From the IMG/VR virus record IMGVR_UViG_3300045996_003610, positions 1-38,735 of that record: a stretch of DNA of 38,735 nt; one strand, given 5' to 3'. The DNA is from a virus. This document shows positions 7,838 through 14,368 of the stretch, piece by piece. The notes under the pieces were generated by a model, which was not told the origin of the DNA, ran no database searches, and saw only the letters and a list, made by a program, of their open reading frames with translations. The number at the start of each line of letters is the position of its first letter. Position 1 is the stretch's first letter. The position numbers and the translations under genes were made by a program.

Positions 7838-8224
7838 ATGCCGTCCAACCGCGTCCCACATCTCGCCGCCCTGCTGGCCCTGCTCCTGGCCGGGTGCCAG
7901 GGCGTCGGTGGCCCGGCCGGCGGGATCTCGCCGGTCCGGAGCGACACGCGGGTCATCGGCTCCTGGAACGGCCGGAGCACCCAGGGAGACGGCTGTCCCG
8001 CCCTGCTGTTCGCCCTGATGATGCACGAGGACGGCCGGGTGGCGGGCTGGGTCCAGGAGGCCACCAACCGGGATCGGCTTCAGGAAATCTCCGGGATCGT
8101 TGATCAGGACAAGGCCATCCTGGCGGTCGGCAGTTCGCTTTGGACCGGGGTCAAGGCCGACGACCAGATCGCCCTGGTGGAGCCTGCCGGGTGCCGGCGG
8201 CGGATCGTGATGTCGCGGTCCTGA
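7838..8224 (+). CDS. small lipoprotein B
   Basis: A 128-residue protein with a textbook lipoprotein signal: hydrophobic residues 9-18 followed by L-L-A-G-C20. The mature domain aligns with lipoprotein A by eye: W-N-G-R-S, G-C-P-A-L-L-F-A-L, G-W, R-L-x-E-I-x-G-I-V, L-A-V...W-T-G, then E-P-A-G-C-R-R-R-I-V. The conserved cysteine pair suggests a small disulphide-bonded beta domain facing the periplasm. The ATG at 7838 is preferred over the GTG at 7829 because AGGAAG lies eight bases before the ATG but touches the GTG. The upstream 0.5-kb leader is unusually long for this genome. Confidence 0.72.
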   Translation: MPSNRVPHLAALLALLLAGCQGVGGPAGGISPVRSDTRVIGSWNGRSTQGDGCPALLFALMMHEDGRVAGWVQEATNRDRLQEISGIVDQDKAILAVGSSLWTGVKADDQIALVEPAGCRRRIVMSRS

Positions 8225-8236
8225 CCGGAGTTCTCC

Positions 8237-8345
8237 AAAAAAGAAGGCCCGCGGTAATCCAGCGGGCCTCTAGTTTGACAAGGAGGAAACACACACCAAA
8301 GTGCTGAGACGGAAGATAGTTCCAAACAGTTAATAAGAGATGAAC
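8237..8345 (-). ncRNA. putative small RNA, unit 3 of tandem array
   Basis: Read on the minus strand, this unit ends in an intrinsic terminator: stem GGCCCGC/GCGGGCC (8246-8268) followed by TTCTTTTTT. Thirteen bases before the stem is GTTTCCTCC (complement of 8282-8290), able to pair with a GGAGGAAAC ribosome-binding site. Upstream are a small GGAA-CTATC-TTCC hairpin and an ATTAAC block that align with unit 1. The T-run follows the stem only on the minus strand, which sets the direction. The 5' end is not defined by the sequence; the bounds are approximate. Confidence 0.5.
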
Positions 8346-8362
8346 AAGTTCGGTATTCGGGC

Positions 8363-8475
8363 AAAAAAGAAGGCCCGCGGTGATCCGGCGGGCCTTGCAG
8401 TTCAGGGAGGAAACGCGAGAGGCATCCGACCGGATCGCGTCGAAGCCGGACTGTAGACCCCCCGCGTTAACAAAA
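8363..8475 (-). ncRNA. putative small RNA, unit 2 of tandem array
   Basis: This unit has the same layout as its neighbours: terminator stem 8372-8394 (extended by AA/TT) followed on the minus strand by TTCTTTTTT, GTTTCCTCC as the complement of 8406-8414, and GTTAAC (8466-8471) about 50 bases further upstream. The middle part is more diverged than units 1 and 3, while the terminator and the CCTCC block are nearly unchanged, which suggests selection on those two parts. No open frame with a start codon follows the plus-strand GGAGGAAAC, so it is not simply a ribosome-binding site. Confidence 0.5.
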
Positions 8476-8549
8476 CAATAACACCCGCGTACTTTTCTGT
8501 GTTCCATAACGGTCCCGCGAAAAAACGTCCCGGCGGCACCCCGGCGGAC

Positions 8550-8664
8550 AAAAAAAAGGCCCGCGGTAATCCGGCGGGCCTTTCAAGTCTAGGGAGGAAA
8601 CGCCCAATGAAGTGCGTAACGGCAAGCTATCCGAAGATAGTTACCAGACCGTTAACGCACTGCA
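8550..8664 (-). ncRNA. putative small RNA, unit 1 of tandem array
   Basis: This is the best-formed unit. On the minus strand it starts with a long imperfect stem (8611-8622 with 8649-8661) enclosing a seven-pair stem (8625-8631 with 8636-8642) closed by a C-UUCG-G tetraloop, the highly stable form that exists only on this strand. Then comes CGTTTCCTCCC (complement of 8592-8602), then a terminator stem with AAA/TTT extensions (8555-8583) and a run of T. It lies about 40 bases after the stop of the minus-strand gene at 8705, so it could be made from its own promoter or cut from that gene's 3' end. Confidence 0.55.
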
Positions 8665-8704
8665 ACGAAAATCGTGCCGCACTGCACAAAACTTTTTTCG
8701 GGGC

Positions 8705-9262
8705 TCACGCGGTCATCGCGGTCAGGACGCCCTGGAGATGCTGGATTCTCTCCTCGACGGCCTGCCGCATCGCCTCTTTGTCCTCCTCGGCCACCGTTTC
8801 GAGGAACGACAGCACGTGGGGCATCGGGGCGGAGAACACGATATCGATCTGGCGGTTGACCACCTCGCCGTGCCACTCGCCGTGATACACCACGATACAG
8901 CCGGTGCGGTCCAGGATCCCGCCGATCAGGCTGTAGGTCAGGCCGCCGGTGTCGTGGGCCGCCGGCAGGTAGCGGAACAGGCCGACCGGGGCGGAGCGAA
9001 GCACCTCGGCGACGTAAGCCAGGGCCGGCAGGTGGTAGTTCTCGCCCTCGGCCGCCGCGATGCCGCAGGCCGCCAGGGTTTGGTCGGTGATCGGCGGGAT
9101 CCGCAGGCCGTTGACGGTGGTCGCGGGATGGATGTCCTCGCCCGGCCACGCCAGGGCGACCCTGGCGGTGCCCCAGCGGCCCGTCGCCTCGTACTCGTCC
9201 TCGACCCCGTCCACCGGATGGAAGGTCACATCCCGGATTGTGATGGTGCTCTGCTCTGTCAT
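8705..9262 (-). CDS. hypothetical protein, 185 residues
   Basis: A soluble acidic protein I do not recognise. It has mixed alpha/beta character: an N-terminal strand-rich part (TITIRDVTFHPVDG, TARVALAWPG), a central segment with G-E-N-Y-H-L-P-A-L-A-Y, a G-C-I-V-V-Y-H-G-E-W-H-G-E motif at about residue 122 that could be a ligand site, and a C-terminal helical part ending in a coiled-coil-like stretch rich in E and Q. No signal peptide or membrane helix. The start is ATG with AGAGG about ten bases upstream. Its stop is followed by the small-RNA array, whose first terminator could also end this transcript. Confidence 0.6.
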   Translation of the reverse strand: MTEQSTITIRDVTFHPVDGVEDEYEATGRWGTARVALAWPGEDIHPATTVNGLRIPPITDQTLAACGIAAAEGENYHLPALAYVAEVLRSAPVGLFRYLPAAHDTGGLTYSLIGGILDRTGCIVVYHGEWHGEVVNRQIDIVFSAPMPHVLSFLETVAEEDKEAMRQAVEERIQHLQGVLTAMTA

Positions 9263-9321
9263 TGCCGTACCGCCTCTGGAAATGCCGGGACGGTAACGGG
9301 ATCGCCGGGTGGTGTCAAAAT

Positions 9322-9708
9322 TCAGGAATTGACGACCCGCGGCAGATATTGCCGATAGGCCCCGTCCAGGTGCTTGGTCTCGACCCGGCCCAGCAGGGCC
9401 TTCATGACGATCCGGTGGTCGGCCGACAGATCCTTGACCAGGGCCGCGATCTTGTCGTCCCGGCCGGCGTCCTCGGGATCGGGGTCGTCGGTGGGTTTGG
9501 CGGCGGGCTTGGGGGTGGGCTCGACCTTGCGGGCCGGTTCCTTCTTGAGAGCCGGCTTCGCCTTGGGAGCCGGAGCGGCCGGGGCGAGCACGAAGTCGGC
9601 GAAGCGGGCGGCAGTGGCCAGGATTTCCGCGTCAACGGTGTCGGGGCCGAACAGGCTCACGGCCATCGACAGGCACTCCAGGCGGAGTTCCTCGGGGGAT
9701 TTTGACAT
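9322..9708 (-). CDS. hypothetical protein with A/P/K-rich linker
   Basis: A 128-residue protein in three parts: a helical N-terminus (residues 1-40, with E-E-L-R-L-E-C-L), a low-complexity alanine/proline/lysine linker (about 42-75), and a helical C-terminus (85-128). The layout resembles small phage virion or scaffold-type proteins, but no family is recognised. The ribosome-binding site is weak. A CTAAATA late-promoter-like box at 9745-9751 on this strand lies 36 bases upstream, with a strong hairpin (9724-9745) between box and start, suggesting late expression. Confidence 0.58.
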   Translation of the reverse strand: MSKSPEELRLECLSMAVSLFGPDTVDAEILATAARFADFVLAPAAPAPKAKPALKKEPARKVEPTPKPAAKPTDDPDPEDAGRDDKIAALVKDLSADHRIVMKALLGRVETKHLDGAYRQYLPRVVNS

Positions 9709-9723
9709 CGAACACCAAAAAGA

Positions 9724-9745
9724 AAGGGGTGAATTAACACCCCTT
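9724..9745 (-). promoter_or_regulatory. 5'-leader hairpin of the 9708 gene
   Basis: An eight-pair perfect inverted repeat AAGGGGTG/CACCCCTT with a six-base AT loop. On the minus strand it is followed by TTCTTTTTGG, like an intrinsic terminator, yet it sits between a late-promoter-like box and the start codon of the gene it would precede. It could be a stabilising 5' hairpin, an attenuator, or a terminator for leftward read-through from the plus-strand gene region. Confidence 0.5.
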
Positions 9746-9751
9746 ATTTAG
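9745..9751 (-). promoter_or_regulatory. late-promoter-like box CTAAATA
   Basis: CTAAATA on the minus strand, 36 bases upstream of the start at 9708. A second copy is at 9786-9792, also on the minus strand. Resembles the T4 late promoter TATAAATA; inferred from its repeated placement before genes in this window. Confidence 0.45.
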
Positions 9752-9862
9752 GTTTCCGCGTTCGCACCTGAAGAAAGGATACAAGTATTTAGAAGAGGTT
9801 TGCATTCTGAAACTCCATACACACCGCAGTTTTCTCACGCTTGCAGGAGGGAGTTATTCCGG

Positions 9863-9869
9863 TTAAATA
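9863..9869 (+). promoter_or_regulatory. late-promoter-like box TTAAATA
   Basis: TTAAATA on the plus strand, 23 bases upstream of the ATG at 9893. Same type as the other NTAAATA boxes of the window. Confidence 0.45.
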
Positions 9870-9892
9870 CAGATTTACGCGAGGGAACTGCT

Positions 9893-11176
9893 ATGAACGT
9901 TTGGGAAATCCTGACCGAGGCCCGTAATGTGGTCAATGTCGAGGAGATAGAGGGCGAAATCCAGAACTTCGTTGACCGGACGGATCCGCTGTTCATGCGA
10001 ACCGACGAACCCTGGAAGGCGGTCCGCGACTGGTTCAAGAAAGCCCTGCGGCGGTATCTGCTGGTCGATCATCCGGAGGTGCTGGGAAACCCGACAATCG
10101 AACACCGTGGCGGCTTCACGCGGGTCAAGTTCAGCAGCCCGAACAACTTTATCTACCGCGACACGACGCAGCTTCCGCCGTGGTTCATGGCCAAGCACGA
10201 GGCCGGCGAGGATCTGGTGTTCATCGACCCCTTTGAACTGTCATTTTCTCGTGACCGCCTGGGTAACCGGATCACCCCGGTGTGGGACTGGTTCCGCCAT
10301 CTGGCACAGAACAACGATCCGGTATTGACCCCCCATCGGCTGTCCCGCATGACCCTTCAGCAGGCCGAGCAGGCGGCTCAGCGATGGCATGCCGAACTGG
10401 CCAAGCAGGCGGAGAAGACCCTGGCCCAGTCGGCCCAGGAGGGTGAAAAACCCGTCCTTGAACTGTCCAACGGCTACCGCTGGGTCCAGCTTACCACACC
10501 CCAGGCCCTGAACTACGAAGGGAAGGCCATGGGGCACTGCGTCGGGTCCTATGCCGACGATGTCGCGGCCGGAACCGAAATCTACAGCCTGCGGGATCCC
10601 GAGAACCGGCCGCATGTCACGATTGAGGCGGAGCGGGGCACCCTGGACCAGATCAAGGGTAAGCAGAACGAACCGCCGGTCGAGAAGTACTGGCCGATGG
10701 TCGATGCCTTCATCACCGCCTACGGCAACAAGCACAAGATCGGTCTCGGCTTTGGCGTGACTGACGATCTCCAGGGCTGCGGCCTCGTGGTACATGAGAG
10801 TCGTCGGCGGAGGGGTGAGGTCGCGATCATCCGACCGAGCATGCCCCTGAAGGGGTCCATCGTGACCTATCGGGAAATTGATTACCAATTCGACGAGAAT
10901 GGCAGCGGCGATTACACCGAGGAGGAAATCGATAACGTCGAGATGACGTTCGATGATCTGGAAAATGATCGCATCGGCAAGTATTGCGACGGGTATGAAA
11001 TTCAGATCGCCCTGGCCCTGGTGGTTCAGGGTTGGTGGCGGCGATCCGTCAGCCCTAGTGACGCAGAGTACGAGTACGAGAACCTCGAAGTCAGCGTCTT
11101 CCGTCAAGGAGGGGCCATCCCGTACAAGATCCTGTACGGCGAGGCACCGGATGAGGCGGAACTGGAACCAAGATGA
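9893..11176 (+). CDS. PcfJ-like domain protein with capsid-targeting-like N-terminus
   Basis: A 427-residue protein. Residues about 190-275 match the PcfJ-like domain by eye: L-S-N-G-Y-R-W-V, E-G-K-A-M-G-H-C-V-G-S-Y (209-220), G-x-E-I-Y-S-L-R, then T-I-E and I-K-G-K-Q-N-E-P-P. The domain is known from plasmid and phage proteins, but its biochemical activity is not established; the invariant H-C pair looks like a metal or catalytic site. The N-terminus M-N-V-W-E-I-L-T-E-A resembles T4 capsid-targeting sequences, cut after L-x-E. The C-terminal 150 residues are acidic and unrecognised. The ATG at 9893 follows GAGGG; the longer in-frame start at 9800 overlaps the promoter box and is rejected. 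Confidence 0.68.
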   Translation: MNVWEILTEARNVVNVEEIEGEIQNFVDRTDPLFMRTDEPWKAVRDWFKKALRRYLLVDHPEVLGNPTIEHRGGFTRVKFSSPNNFIYRDTTQLPPWFMAKHEAGEDLVFIDPFELSFSRDRLGNRITPVWDWFRHLAQNNDPVLTPHRLSRMTLQQAEQAAQRWHAELAKQAEKTLAQSAQEGEKPVLELSNGYRWVQLTTPQALNYEGKAMGHCVGSYADDVAAGTEIYSLRDPENRPHVTIEAERGTLDQIKGKQNEPPVEKYWPMVDAFITAYGNKHKIGLGFGVTDDLQGCGLVVHESRRRRGEVAIIRPSMPLKGSIVTYREIDYQFDENGSGDYTEEEIDNVEMTFDDLENDRIGKYCDGYEIQIALALVVQGWWRRSVSPSDAEYEYENLEVSVFRQGGAIPYKILYGEAPDEAELEPR

Positions 11177-11212
11177 AGGAAAGCCGGGGGAAACCTGCCC
11201 CCGGCCCGCCCG

Positions 11213-11479
11213 TCACGTGAAGGCCGGGATCGAGAACCACAGGGCGACCGGGCACAGCCGCTCGTCCTCATCGACCGTCATGTAGGTGATCGGGCCGTGC
11301 CACTCGCCGGGCGGCCGGCGGGGCTTCCAGGCGGTGAAGTCAAACCCGGTCAGGAAATCCTCGGCGGCCTCGTCCTCCGGCTCGAACGTGCCGTGCTGGG
11401 CCAACTCCTCCTCGGTCGCGTGGACGATGGCCACGCTCTCGATCATGTCCAGAATTTCGTCGTCCTCAATCACATACAT
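11213..11479 (-). CDS. small acidic hypothetical protein
   Basis: An 88-residue, very acidic protein (runs of D and E in residues 5-45) ending in a tryptophan/proline-rich segment, P-P-G-E-W-H-G-P-I-T-Y. Highly acidic small phage proteins sometimes act as DNA mimics or inhibitors of host enzymes, but there is no specific sign of that here. The start is well supported by GGAGAG seven bases before the ATG. It converges on the PcfJ-like gene (37 bases between stops) and is followed upstream by a 460-base non-coding region. Confidence 0.58.
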   Translation of the reverse strand: MYVIEDDEILDMIESVAIVHATEEELAQHGTFEPEDEAAEDFLTGFDFTAWKPRRPPGEWHGPITYMTVDEDERLCPVALWFSIPAFT

Positions 11480-11919
11480 GGAAATCTCTCCGTTGCTATC
11501 CCGGAGACGCTAACCAAGCGGGCAAACCCGCGTCATTATTTTCCCGCGGGGAAAATACCACTGGGGCCGGCAAGGGCCTGAAGTCCATGACGGTTTCGCC
11601 GGTGATCGGGAACCGCGGGGGAGGGGGAGCGTCCGCGGATCGGGCGAGTTCCCGAAACCCGGATGTGCGAAGGCCCCGAGCGGTCGGGGTGGTTACACGC
11701 ACTCGGGGCCTTGCGGAAGGAGACGACCGGCACGCCGCGGGTGTCTCGTCACCTGACTGTTCCAGATGCAAGATAAGATTTAGGGGCTTTCTAAACTGCT
11801 GTCAATGGCCCTGGGATACCAAATAGTACCGCTGCGGTTTCTACTGTGACCGATTAGCCGCACCGTCCGGTAGCGGAACGGCACCGGACAGGAACGTGAA
11901 TTTTGCCCCGCGGAGCGGT
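11480..11919. other. non-coding region with three inverted repeats
   Basis: This lies between divergently transcribed genes. No convincing frame is seen. Three perfect inverted repeats are present: TATTTTCCC/GGGAAAATA (11537-11557, three-base loop), AAGGCCCCGAG/CTCGGGGCCTT (11670-11712, 21-base loop) and GTCCGGT/ACCGGAC (11865-11889). The second resembles a terminator stem without a T-run. The region could hold promoters, operators or a small RNA. I looked for a tRNA here and found no T-arm or cloverleaf. Confidence 0.45.
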
Positions 11920-11939
11920 GGTCCTCCACAGTGAGGACC
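11920..11939 (+). promoter_or_regulatory. Shine-Dalgarno-sequestering hairpin of the GNAT gene
   Basis: GGTCCTC (11920-11926) and GAGGACC (11933-11939) pair perfectly around a six-base loop. The 3' arm contains GAGG, the ribosome-binding site for the ATG at 11943, three bases further on. If it forms in the mRNA, it would hide the site. Confidence 0.5.
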
Positions 11940-11942
11940 ATC

Positions 11943-12389
11943 ATGATCACAGAATTCAGACACCTGCAAGAGCAGGACCTCCCGACCTATTCCGATCACC
12001 TCAAGCGGCTCACCCCCGAAGACCGGCACAAACGGTTCGGCTGTCCGCTGCACGACGAGGGGATCGACCGCATCGTCGCGGGGCTGCGGTCCGACGACGA
12101 GGTCCACGGCCTGTTCCGCGACGGCCGGCTGGTGGCCGCCGTCCTGGTCGCCTACACGGGGTCCGCCGAGGCCGAGGTCGCCCTCAGCGTCGAGCCGGAC
12201 TACCGCCGGGCCGGTCTCGGCCACCGGCTGTTCGACCACGGCTTGGCCGCGGCCCGGTCCCGCGGCATCCGGCGGATCGTGACGTACTGTCTGGCGACCA
12301 ACGCGGCCGTGATGCGGATCGTCAGGGCGGCCGGCATGATCGTCGCGGTCGAGTCCGGCGAGGGCCGGGCCTGGGTCGAGATCGCCTGA
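11943..12389 (+). CDS. GNAT-family N-acetyltransferase
   Basis: A 148-residue protein with the GNAT fold pattern: an N-terminal strand (F-R-H-L), a helix with D-R-H-K-R-F, central strands (V-A-A-V-L-V-A-Y, A-E-V-A-L-S-V), then the acetyl-CoA-binding signature R-R-A-G-L-G (residues 88-93) followed by a helix, and I-V-T-Y-C-L-A-T-N-A-A-V as the usual beta-5/alpha-4 region. Family members acetylate amines of antibiotics, proteins or metabolites; the substrate cannot be told. The similarity to stand-alone acetyltransferase modules of protein-modifying enzymes suggests a host-targeting role, but this is speculative. ATG 11943 is chosen because the GTG at 11931 lies inside the hairpin that holds the ribosome-binding site. 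Confidence 0.8.
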   Translation: MITEFRHLQEQDLPTYSDHLKRLTPEDRHKRFGCPLHDEGIDRIVAGLRSDDEVHGLFRDGRLVAAVLVAYTGSAEAEVALSVEPDYRRAGLGHRLFDHGLAAARSRGIRRIVTYCLATNAAVMRIVRAAGMIVAVESGEGRAWVEIA

Positions 12390-12397
12390 CCCCGCCG

Positions 12398-12404
12398 CTA
12401 AATA
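12398..12404 (+). promoter_or_regulatory. late-promoter-like box CTAAATA
   Basis: CTAAATA on the plus strand, directly after the GNAT gene and 48 bases before the start at 12453. It would drive the presumed virion cassette with the PAAR protein. Confidence 0.5.
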
Positions 12405-12452
12405 CCGGCGTGCCCCGCACGGCACAGCGGATTTAGTGGAGGTATGACACCG

Positions 12453-13142
12453 ATGTCAGCGATCATCTTTCCCGATGCCCCGAATGCCATGGCGTTGTTC
12501 ACTCAGGTCCAGGGCGGGTCGTTCAACACCGGTATACTGGACACCCTGGCGGGCGGCCTGGGCAAGCTCGGCTCGATCCTGAGCGGCCTGGAATCGCTGG
12601 CCCAGCTTCCCGACGCCACGTCGGTCGTAACCGATGCCATCGGGGCCGTCACGGACTTCGGCACGTGTCTCTGCGACGCCACGGAACACGCGGCCCAGCA
12701 GTTCCGGGACCTCCCGGCCAACCTGCACCTCATGACGGTGTCCAAGGATATCCGCGAGGCCACCGGGGGCTTGTCCAGTGCCGCCGCGGGCTACTGCTCC
12801 GACATCAACGACTTCTTCTCCTCGATCATGGGCGGGCTGGACTCCATCCTGGACGCCATCCTCGGGATCGGCGGCCTGCTGGACGACCTGATGCAGGCGG
12901 TCTCCGGCGGCCTCGCCGCCCTCGGCCGGATCATCGGCCGGGTCATCAGTGGGTTCACCGACGCGATTGCCGCCATAACCGCCATGATCGACCGTGAACT
13001 GGCAACCCTGGCCGCCGCCCTCAAGGACCTGCTGGACTTCTCCTTCATGAATTCGTTCCTCAGCCTGTTCGGCCACCCGTGCGTCAAAACCGTCATGGGG
13101 GTGGTCGGCACCGCCGGGCTCCTTGGATCGCTGGGCTCCTAG
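12453..13142 (+). CDS. glycine/alanine-rich probable virion protein
   Basis: A 229-residue protein not assigned to a named family. It is rich in G, A, L and I with long amphipathic or hydrophobic helical stretches (about residues 30-55, 120-160 and 165-200), which could be mistaken for membrane helices but are broken by D, S and R. It lies directly upstream of the PAAR gene (3 bases apart) and behind a late-promoter-like box, so a baseplate or tail-tip role is a reasonable guess. An ATG at 12444 is too close to GGAGG; the ATG at 12453 has ten bases spacing and is preferred. The FPDAPNA motif at the N-terminus may help in finding homologues. Confidence 0.62.
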   Translation: MSAIIFPDAPNAMALFTQVQGGSFNTGILDTLAGGLGKLGSILSGLESLAQLPDATSVVTDAIGAVTDFGTCLCDATEHAAQQFRDLPANLHLMTVSKDIREATGGLSSAAAGYCSDINDFFSSIMGGLDSILDAILGIGGLLDDLMQAVSGGLAALGRIIGRVISGFTDAIAAITAMIDRELATLAAALKDLLDFSFMNSFLSLFGHPCVKTVMGVVGTAGLLGSLGS

Positions 13143-13145
13143 GGG

Positions 13146-14195
13146 ATGTCCGCTGTCACGCGACGGGGCGATCTCTCGACCCCCCACGGCTGTTTCCCGT
13201 CCCGGCCCAGCGTCGAGGGGAGCGACAACGTCTTCGTCAATGGCCTGCCGATCCACCGGGTGACCGATCTGTGGGCACCCCACACCTGCAAGACGACGCA
13301 TCTCGGGATCCTGGTCGGCGGGTCGTCGGTGGTCTACGCCAACGGTCTCCAGGTCGGGCGGGTCGGCGACCCCATCGGGCCACGCGGCGAGTGCTTCAGC
13401 TTCGTCGTCCAGGGGAGCGACAACGTCTTCGCCGGCACCGTCGCCCCGGCGGCCCCGCCGATTGTGATCGTCGTCCCCGATGCCGACGGCAACCCGCAGG
13501 TGATCACCTACACCGAGCGGGACCACGGCTCGACCGACGACGAACCGGACGAGGACGACGGTCTGGCGATCTACCCGCCGGTGATCGGCCGGGAGCCGAC
13601 CGCGGAGGAGAAGGCCCGCTCGAAGGAGAACGGAGCCGACCCCGACGCCCCGCCGCCGGAGCCCAAGGAAGAGAAGCCGACCGAGGAGAAACCCGCGGCC
13701 CCGGTCAGCACCGCGTGCGGCGACATTCCCGCCGATCCGCCGGACAGTTTCCGGCTGTCGCCGAACTTCACCCTGGGGGATCTGTCGTCGAAGGCGGTGG
13801 TGTCCCGAGCCGCCGTGCGGGCACAGAACGGCCTGAGCAAACCCGAGATGGTCTGCAACCTCAAGGCCCTGGCGGAGAACGTCCTGGAGCCGCTGGTCGC
13901 CAAGTACGGCCGCCGGAGCCTGATCGTCACCTCGGGCTTCCGGCCCGGCTCGAACGGCAGCCAGCACACCAAGGGGCAGGCGGCCGACATCCAGTTCGCC
14001 GGCATCTCCGACGCCGAGTACTGGGAGCGTGCCCAGTGGATCCAGAAGAACCTGCGGTACGACCAGTTCATCCTCGAATACCTCGGCAACCGCCCCTGGT
14101 TCCACCTGTCCTGGAGCAAGTCCGGGACGCGGGGCCAAACCCTGACAGCCCCCCGGAACGGCATCTACAAGGCGGGCTTGCTCCGGATCCGATAG
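13146..14195 (+). CDS. PAAR spike protein fused to an M15-type peptidase
   Basis: A 349-residue fusion. Residues 1-95 are a PAAR domain: paired G-S-D-N-V-F-V-N-G and V-V-Y-A-N-G-L-Q-V-x-R-V-G-D strands, with H14, C16, H46 and C48 as likely metal ligands. PAAR domains cap the tail or type VI spike tip. An acid/proline linker follows (about 110-195). Residues 200-349 match peptidase family M15 (D-Ala-D-Ala-type, zinc): S-G-F-R-P-G at 263-268, H274-x6-D281 (Q-H-T-K-G-Q-A-A-D) and W-F-H320-L-S-W as the third ligand. The likely job is to pierce the outer membrane and cut peptidoglycan cross-bridges during injection, the task done by the gp5 lysozyme in T4. Very close to the upstream gene, so co-expressed. 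Confidence 0.85.
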   Translation: MSAVTRRGDLSTPHGCFPSRPSVEGSDNVFVNGLPIHRVTDLWAPHTCKTTHLGILVGGSSVVYANGLQVGRVGDPIGPRGECFSFVVQGSDNVFAGTVAPAAPPIVIVVPDADGNPQVITYTERDHGSTDDEPDEDDGLAIYPPVIGREPTAEEKARSKENGADPDAPPPEPKEEKPTEEKPAAPVSTACGDIPADPPDSFRLSPNFTLGDLSSKAVVSRAAVRAQNGLSKPEMVCNLKALAENVLEPLVAKYGRRSLIVTSGFRPGSNGSQHTKGQAADIQFAGISDAEYWERAQWIQKNLRYDQFILEYLGNRPWFHLSWSKSGTRGQTLTAPRNGIYKAGLLRIR

Positions 14196-14204
14196 GAATA
14201 CTCG

Positions 14205-14297
14205 GTGACCGGAGCCGCCCAACTGACCTGGGACGGTTCGCTCAATGAGGAGGAATTCGCTCTCTTTAGGAAGTACGGACGGCTTCCAGTAGGATAA
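14205..14297 (+). CDS. possible 30-residue peptide
   Basis: A short frame starting with GTG nine bases after the PAAR stop, with AGGA overlapping that stop as ribosome-binding site. The peptide (W-D-G-S-L-N-E-E-E-F-A-L-F-R-K-Y-G-R near its middle) has an amphipathic-helix composition typical of real proteins. It could be a translated small protein or the end of a decayed gene. The rest of the gap to 14368 shows nothing clear. Confidence 0.35.
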   Translation: MTGAAQLTWDGSLNEEEFALFRKYGRLPVG

Positions 14298-14368
14298 TTC
14301 CCTTTAAGTCGCGTGACAAAAACCCATCTGGAGGCTCGCAGTGTCAACCACACGTTGGAGCGAAACCA

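Noticed and set aside
8246-8601. Plus-strand ribosome-binding sites (GGAGGAAAC) of small genes
   Set aside because: Only one copy is followed by an ATG (8607), whose frame is a shadow; the A-tracts precede the stems on this strand, so the terminators read leftward.
11640-11760. tRNA gene
   Set aside because: The strong stem has a 21-base loop, but no T-arm, anticodon arm or acceptor pairing can be built. No tRNA was found elsewhere in the window.
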